Part shown: positions 57,403 to 64,000 of the stretch, piece by piece | Numbering within the stretch: position 1 is the first letter of the stretch | Layout: the number at the start of each line of letters is the position of its first letter | DNA from: Sporobolomyces roseus | Taxonomy: Eukaryota; Basidiomycota; Microbotryomycetes; Sporidiobolales; Sporidiobolaceae | Direction: 5' to 3' | Assembly (NCBI GenBank): GCA_016617785.1 | Contig: JADILM010000002.1 | Span: forward strand, 248,001-312,000 | DNA length: 64,000 nucleotides | The notes under the pieces: model-generated | What the model saw: only the letters and a program-made list of their open reading frames with translations | Told to the model about the DNA's origin: nothing | Database searches by the model: none | Position numbers and translations under genes: made by a program

Positions 57403-59541
57403 ATGTCTTCAACTCCCGACATAGGGACGATTATCTACGATGGAGTCAAGGTGAGTAGCTGAGGCTTTCATGCACTCGCGATCAAGCTATGCATACCATC
57501 CATTCAAGCTGACGTCTTTCGTTCACTCTGTCATTTTACGCCATTCTCGAATTCGCAATTCTCCCTCAACTCCTCTTTTGCGACTCTACACTCCACTCTA
57601 CGATAGCCTCTCATCCGAGTCTTCATCACGACCGGTATCGGCTTCTGCCTCATCAAATGCAAGGTTGTACCTCGAGACGGAATCAACGCTTTCTCTCATC
57701 TAATCGTCAATGTTACCCTCCCAACGTTGCTCTTCTCGAAGGTCGTGCCCTCGTTTACTTCGGATAACATTGGGTTAGTCACTTAGTCCTTGAAGCTTCG
57801 TGCGCGCATCGGGGGAGTTGTCGAGAGTGGACGGAATTCATGATTCCGCGACCTCGTCTGAAGATGAGAGAAGCTGATCTAATTCTCACGACTTCACAGT
57901 GCTCTCGGCCCTATCTTCCTCGTTGGTATCGTCTACCAGCTCCTCGCAGGCTTCCTCGGTTTCATCATGAGGTAAACTTTCGATTCGTGAACAGCCATTC
58001 GGAACAGCTACTAAAGACGTCTCTGCTTCTGACAGAGCATTCACACCGACACCTCGTCGATATCGCTACGGAATCATCGCAGCCTATTCGTTCTCGAACT
58101 GGGGTGACTTGCCTATCGGTGTAATCTCGTCAATCATGACGAGCGCACCATTCAACCCTGGAACAGACGAAGCTCTCGGAATCGCTTACGTCGCGATTTT
58201 CATCCTTATCAACTACATCTCTCGTGCGTCACCTACATCTCCAATCGCAAGAAGTCGATCAAAGCTGACTCTTTGGCGATCATTCCAGAATTCCCACTGC
58301 AAGGTCTGCGACTCATTTCGCTCGACTATACGAGAGCCATCTCAGCTAGCTACGAACGACGCTCGGAGGATGGAGAATTCGGCACGTTTCGGAAGTATGT
58401 CAACCGACTTCTGAAAGGTATGCCGATGAAGCATGAGCTCGAGGAGGAACGAGAACGGGGTTATGCGAGAAAGGAGAAGTCATCAGGCCACACAGATGAA
58501 GCAGAGGATACCCAGATTCGTCACGAACAGTTCACATCAGGCACGAACACCTTCGAATCGACTACTCCGACCGTTCTCGATACAGAGCAAGACGACATTC
58601 TCGGAGAACCCCTCAGCTCCCCGTCTCTCCCGCGCCGTAAAGGCTCTCTCGCCTCTCTCTCACTTCATGGCGATCCCCAAAGAACCAGTCGCCGAAGGAG
58701 AGCTTGGAATGGTGCGAAATCCATCGTCAAGCATACTCTCTCGCCCCCAACTATCTCACTCGTCTGTTCGATTATCATCGGGGTCATCCCTCAACTACGG
58801 AACCTCTTCGTTCCTGCCGACCCTTCCGATCCGAGCTTCTCTCCTCAAGCTCCAGACGGTCTCCCTCCACTATCAACCATCTACGACGCAGCAGCTTTCA
58901 TCGGTGCTGCATCCGTTCCACTAGGATTGATCATTCTCGGTGCGAGTATCGCGACAATAGAGATTCCTCGACCCTGTGAGTTTTGTATTCCCGACTCCTC
59001 TTCATCGATTTGGCTCATTTCAGCTCGAACACAGGGACTCGCTTGCCTCTCGCTTCGATCTTCGCTATGGCTATCGTCAAGCTTGCGATCCTACCGATAT
59101 TCGGCTTCTTTTTCGTTAAAGCTTTAGTCCGAGCAGAGATCGTAGATGAGGAGAATCGAGTTTTACGATTCGGTAAGCTCCGCCATTGACGCAATTCGCA
59201 ACAACGACAGCTGACCAATGCAATCCGCTTATAGTGCTGATATCTCTCAGCTGTGTACCCACCGGTGAGCTCTCTCGCTCTCTCTAGTTCTCAGATACGA
59301 ACCACAAGCTGACTTCTTCTTCTCGTTTTAGCTACGATTCAAGTCGTCTGGTCTCGGATACTCGCTCCTCCTGGAGTGGAAAGTAACTCAACACTACTCG
59401 GCGCGTACTTGCTGGTACAGGTCAGTTCTGTTTGCTACTTTCCCGTCAAACTGGGCTGACTTTCGAGGCAATTCGCAGTACTTCATTTGGGCGCTATCTT
59501 CCGTTCTCATAACAGCCTTCACCCTCAATTCCCTCTTCTAG
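57403..59541 (+). CDS. Auxin-efflux-carrier family membrane transporter (PF03547)
   Basis: Nine exons: 57403-57450, 57607-57773, 57900-57971, 58036-58223, 58289-58975, 59035-59172, 59235-59264, 59332-59420 and 59479-59541. They give 493 residues. Two transmembrane bundles flank a charged cytoplasmic loop, the AEC/PIN-like layout. N-terminal bundle: KPLIRVFITTGIGFCLIKCK, LIVNVTLPTLLFSKVVPSFT, GALGPIFLVGIVYQLLAGFL, IAAYSFSNWGDLPIGVIS. Loop: KHELEEERERGYARKEKSSG and Ser-rich sequence. C-terminal bundle: LSPPTISLVCSIIIGVIPQL, AAFIGAASVPLGLIILGASI, LASIFAMAIVKLAILPIFGF and YFIWALSSVLITAFTLN. Yeast Ecm3-type members sit in the ER or plasma membrane. The substrate is unknown. Confidence 0.85.
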
Positions 59542-59857
59542 ACGATCGTTGCGTTCCTCTCATAGACTTTATCATATCCTTGCGTTATCATCAACATGTT
59601 GTTGCTATTTACCATATTTCTCGTCCTTCTCTCTCGTGTGCATTTCGAAAGGCCTCGAGAAGCTCGATCAGTGGTAGAGGAATAAGGAAGTGTCTCTTTG
59701 CAAAGGTTGCGATTGGTAAATACAAGCAGTAACAAGAGAAACGAAAAAGGAATCCTTCCGAAAAGACCAAGATTAAGCACAAATTGAAGAGAGAGGTACA
59801 GAAGGTAGCGAAGGAGGAGGAATGGGCAAGACAGGAGGCGAAGGGTAAAAAGGAGGT
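59542..59857. other. Convergent 3' intergenic region
   Basis: Between the transporter gene (+) and the P4-ATPase gene (-). Nothing recognised beyond A-rich and T-rich stretches compatible with polyadenylation on both strands. Confidence 0.5.
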
Positions 59858-62800
59858 TTACATCGCGTATCCGCCGGTAGAGTGAGAATCGGGTTGGTGA
59901 GGAGATTGTTGAAGGACTTGAGCTTGCGCTTGACCTCTTCTCCAAGCGTCTAGGGGACTCTGAGATTGAAGATCGTAGGATGTCGAAGAGTCTTGCGTTC
60001 CTCCTGCCATAGACTGACGTTGATACGCGAGGACATCGAATTGATCTTCTCCAGTGGGCTGCTCGGAATAACGAGAGTGAAGTGATCCTGAAGGAGTTGA
60101 TCCGATGATGGCGACGGTTGGGATAGATTGAGGAACTGAATGTAGTGTCGGAGAAACAAGCGGAGGGGCGGTAGCGAGTCGAGGAGAAGAGAAAGGTGAA
60201 CCAGAGTGGGCAGGTCCAAAGGGAGAAGGAATCGGAACCGAGGAATGGTAGGCGTTTGAGGAACTTTGAGGGGAGTAGGGTTCAGAGAACGTGTCGCCAG
60301 AGATTTGCCTTGATCGAGTGGAACCTCCCATCTGAGGTGCAACCAACGGGAGAGCTTCTCGAGTTTCGGGAGGGGGCAAGTCGGTGTAAGAGGAATCTTC
60401 TGGATCGAGTTGAGGTCCTCTCCCCTTCATTCCGAGGATCGCCATTTCCCTCACGATGTCGCCATCTTGGGGAGAGTAAGTTGTGTGAAGGTACTTCCAG
60501 ATGAACTTGGGTCCGATGGCGACGATTTGTACGAGGAGCATACTCAACCAGAAGTTGAGCGTTCCGTACAGATCTGCGAGGGAGTTCGAAGAAGAGAGGA
60601 AGAATGTCAGTCTGGAAACGAGAACGAACTGAAGAAGAACGAATGAACTCACAGGTAAGTTGGTTGTCGAAGAAATAAGTCTCGAATTGACTGTAGATCG
60701 CAATCCAAACGTGGAAAGAGAGGATCGACCCGATGATGACCACGAAGACAATCCACGACCAATATCTGATGTGTAGACCGACGAAGAGGTTCGCAGCAGT
60801 ACAAGCGCAAGCCGCGACCGTTGTTCCGAACTCCCAAACCGAGAAGTCGTGTCCGTTGACAGAGTGTGTAGGCGACCAGATGAAGACGAGGTAAGGGATG
60901 AAGAAAGCGATTCCGGATTGGTAGAGTCCGTCGAGCATGAATCCGAAGAACTTCTTGCGAGTCCATTCGAGGCCGAGGATTCCTCTTCGGTAGAGTTGAG
61001 GGTAAGCCATCGAGTACCTTGCGCTGATATCTTGATCGAGCTGTAGAAGCGAGCAAGAGTCGGCACTTGAAAAGTCTGTGATCATGAAGGGAGTAGCTCA
61101 CGATTCCGAGTGCAGCGACCGGCAGAGAAGTGAAGACCAAGTTGAAGAGCATAATTAGGGTGTACTCATACATGTAGGTTGAATCGAAGCTGTGAAAGCC
61201 AGAGAGAGCGTCAATCTTCGTGATCGAGCCGAAGCGGAGAGAGGGAAGAGCGACCTACTTGCAGAATCCTTGATAGAGGAAGAGAGTGAGAGTCCAAACG
61301 ATATTCTTGTAGAAGAAATTCGCGTGCCTGCTCGAGCAAGTCGATCAGCGCTGCAACTCGCGACAAACACAACTGAGAGTGCCTTACATATCAGCGACAC
61401 GAATGTAACACCATCGACCATGAACGAGTAACAGCTTTGTTAGGAATCGGAATTGTCCAACAGCGTAATCAGCTGACATCGAAGCTTGAGCTCCTTCGAG
61501 ACCAGCGATACCGACTCCGATGTGAGCTTCTTGGATCATTGCGACGTCGTTGGCACCTGCAGATACGGGACGAATCAGTCCGTGTTGCGACGAACTCGAA
61601 AGGGTGAGAGAATAGCTCACCATCACCGATTGCGAGAGTCATTGCATTCTTTCCATCTTTGACAAGCTTGACGGTTAACGCTTTCTGCGAAGGAGAGACA
61701 CGACAGCAAACGACGGCGTTGCATTGGGTCGTGAGTTCGAGGAACATCGGTTTGAGGTTGTTCTCGAGTGCGTAGCGAAGGGTCTCTCCATCAATGACGA
61801 CGGCGAATCCTCCAGTCTTGGGAACTCCGTCGATTTTCTCTTTGGCGTCCGTAGCGAGAGGAGCGAGACCAGATTTCGCTCGATGAACCTTGTCGAGACC
61901 AGATTCGATTTGTGCTCGTGTTCCCTCTTCAGATTCGGCAGAGAGGATCATCTGTAGGTAGTCAAACAGGTGAGCTGTGGCAACTCTGTACATGAAAGGA
62001 AACGGAACGTACAATGTCCATGTCGTTCGTGAGCAAGTTGCAACTGAATCCGATTTCGATAGCGGTTTGCAATTTATCGCCTGTTTTCGATAAGTGCGAC
62101 ATGTGAGTGACGACAACATACATGGAGTACGAAGAAGAAGGCGTACCCGTCAAGATCCAGAGCTTGATACCAGCTCGATGAAGCTGAGCGATAGCATCCG
62201 GTACACCAATTTGAAGCTTGTCCTCCAAAGCGGTCGCTCCCAAAATGGTCAAACCTCCCTCGATCATGTCGCAAGCCTTCTCAATCTCCTCCTCTCGGTC
62301 CTCGACAGCAGCACATGCCGAGTCGTAGATTCTCGACCATTTCTGGAATTCGTCCTCCGTCAAGTATTTGCTCGAAATGCAGAGTGTTCGAAGACCAGCG
62401 TTGGCGAAATCTTCGAGTTGTTGCGAGGTAGTCGAGACGACTTCTTGATCGTGATCGCTCCGTAGTCGTTGGTAGATGACACTGTCGGCACCTTTGCAGA
62501 TGAGGAGGATTCGACCATCGGGACATCGAACGATTGAACTCATTCGTTTACGAGAGGAGTTGAAGGCGAGGGTACGGAGAGGGACGTAGGTTTCTGGTTG
62601 GCCGAGGACTTCAATTTCGAGTGCTGAACTTGATCGACTGACGAAGACGAAACCGACATCTCGAGCGGCGGAAACGAGAGCTGCTTCGTCGGGAGATTCG
62701 GCTTTGTACTCCATGTAATCGTGGTCTTCTTCTCCTCTTTCGGCGAGTACGGTGTGACAGAGTGCGAGAGCCTTCCAGAATTCGAGTAAGAGCTGCTGTT

Positions 62801-64000
62801 GAGCAGAACGGGAAACGAGTTCGTCGGCGAGGGGAGGAGAGATGAGGGTGACCTTGTCTTCTTGAAGGTATCGATTCTTGAAGCCTTTATTGAGAGTTCC
62901 GATCATCTGTGCCTTCCTTGCGACGAGGTTCTCGAGATTCTGTGTATCGTCGAGAGCTGAAGTCTCGCGACCTTCCCGTTTCGCAGCTCCCATCATCGCT
63001 TCCGTAATTCCTTCTCCATAAGCGACACCTCCGACAGCACATTTCTGGAACTCCATGATGTTCTGTGTCAGAGTACCAGTCTTGTCGGAGAAGATGTATT
63101 CGATTTGACCGAGATCGTCCGAGATGTTCCAAGTTTTTGGCACACAAGGGTGGTCGAGCTAAAGGGAGATCAGGGGTTCAGCTGACGTCGGGGAGAGAGG
63201 GTGCTGCTAGCGTCAACTCACGGGCTCATAGTACATATCGACATCTTGATAAATGAAGAATGCTTGAATAGTCTTGACGAGTTCGACGGTGATAACGAGA
63301 GAGATAGGGACGATATTCTGGAAGAGAATGAGAGTCGCACTGTCGAATAGTGCGGGATGAGCTAGTCGCTCGCTTTACAGGGAGGAAGGGACTTTCGACT
63401 TACCCGAAAGTAACGAAAGCGTTCACGACCGGATAGCTCGAGACTTGAGCTCCTGGTTCGTAGTATTGAGACGATGTACCCGTGAAGGAATCGTAGATGC
63501 CGTCTCCGACAGCACATCCGACGCAAAGTAAGATGAGGACGAGGAAGTTGATCAAAACGTTGAAGTTGGTCTCCTTTTCGATCTTTGAACGTTTCGAAGG
63601 CGTTTCACCTAGGAAGAGAATGCTGGGTGAGCTTGTCGACTTCGGGAGAGTTAGAAGGAGAGGAGGAACTCACCTTGATTGAGCATAATCTTGGTATCTG
63701 CGCCAGTAAAGAGAACGAGACCGATGACCCATTTCGTGTTTCTCAACGCACAACCTCGAAGTAGCAACTCGTTGATCGTGATCGGTTCCTGCTGTTCTCC
63801 TCCCATTTCCCGGTCTCTGCCTTCGATGACAGGGTGTTCCATTCCCGGTTTCTCCTCCTTCGCTCTCCATCTCAACACTCCGTTGTACGAGTAGAGGTTT
63901 GCGTGTGGAGCTTCGGAATCAACCCAGAACTGAGCGTGTTCGATATCCTCCTCGTTGGCGATTCCAGCAGTAGCTTTGAGCGATTTCCGAGGTTTCAAGT
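59858..64000 (-). CDS. DNF1: Dnf-type P4-ATPase (phospholipid flippase), C-terminal ~1160 residues; 5' end beyond the right edge
   Basis: Visible exons (minus): 64000-63674, 63608-63404, 63339-63222, 63158-62147, 62080-62013, 61951-61621, 61556-61388, 61327-61259, 61189-61102, 61040-60653 and 60573-59858. In order they show the actuator-side segment [12 protein letters not shown], membrane helices ending [20 protein letters not shown], the phosphorylation site [12 protein letters not shown], the nucleotide-binding [16 protein letters not shown] and [13 protein letters not shown], and the hinge [20 protein letters not shown]. Six C-terminal spans and a ~180-residue disordered tail follow. These are P4 features. 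[15 protein letters not shown] plus the [16 protein letters not shown] insertion favour the Dnf1/Dnf2 class over Drs2 or Neo1. The enzyme moves phospholipids to the cytosolic leaflet of the plasma membrane and endosomes. Confidence 0.92.

Overview
The window is nuclear DNA of an intron-rich basidiomycete fungus. Nearly every gene is split by short introns, mostly 40-130 nt. Donors are of the GTRNGT, GTCAGT, GTCCGT or GTTCGT type, branch sites resemble CTGAC or CTRAY, and acceptors are YAG. The gene repertoire is fungal: SND2, IES6, DGK1, an exo-beta-1,3-glucanase, a paxillin-like LIM protein and a DUF6533-type membrane protein. A yeast-like Pucciniomycotina is my best guess, but the sequence does not prove it. 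Exon joints were chosen by reading frame, splice consensus and protein-family match. There is no transcript evidence.

Layout. 1-10.1 kb: a mitochondrial ribosomal protein bL19m (cut by the left edge), a long degenerate eIF4A-like protein that appears catalytically dead, SND2 (TMEM208), TRS20 (sedlin) and a nuclear-looking UBZ4/RGG protein. 10.3-18.7 kb: a doubtful small ORF, an FAD monooxygenase, a single-span membrane protein resembling PEX14/PEX17, PRP31 and a disordered coiled-coil protein. 18.7-24.9 kb: a gene-poor stretch, a secreted GH5 glucanase with a GA-AG intron, a 228-bp terminal-inverted-repeat element, and IES6 with its start codon split by an intron. 25.5-31.2 kb: HSP10 and HSP60 head to head over a 167-bp promoter with a heat-shock-element array, then a CUE1-like protein and a DUF6533-type 7TM protein. 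32-42.8 kb: a single-span serine-rich membrane protein, RAD6, DGK1, ARP4, a TPR protein and a small acidic-tailed protein. 43.2-51.5 kb: an amidohydrolase, RPS1 (eS1), a small KGG-type stress protein, HOM2 and BNA6. 51.9-64 kb: a three-LIM protein, CDC37, an auxin-efflux-carrier-family transporter and most of a Dnf-type P4-ATPase (N-terminus beyond the right edge).

The genes are mostly housekeeping and form no single pathway. Three functional pairings stand out. HSP10 and HSP60 form the mitochondrial chaperonin and share a promoter. IES6 and ARP4 are both INO80-complex subunits. SND2 and the CUE1-like protein both act at the ER. The most unusual features are architectural: many genes have their first intron at, inside or directly after the start codon, one has an intron inside its stop codon, and there are micro-exons down to 7 nt.
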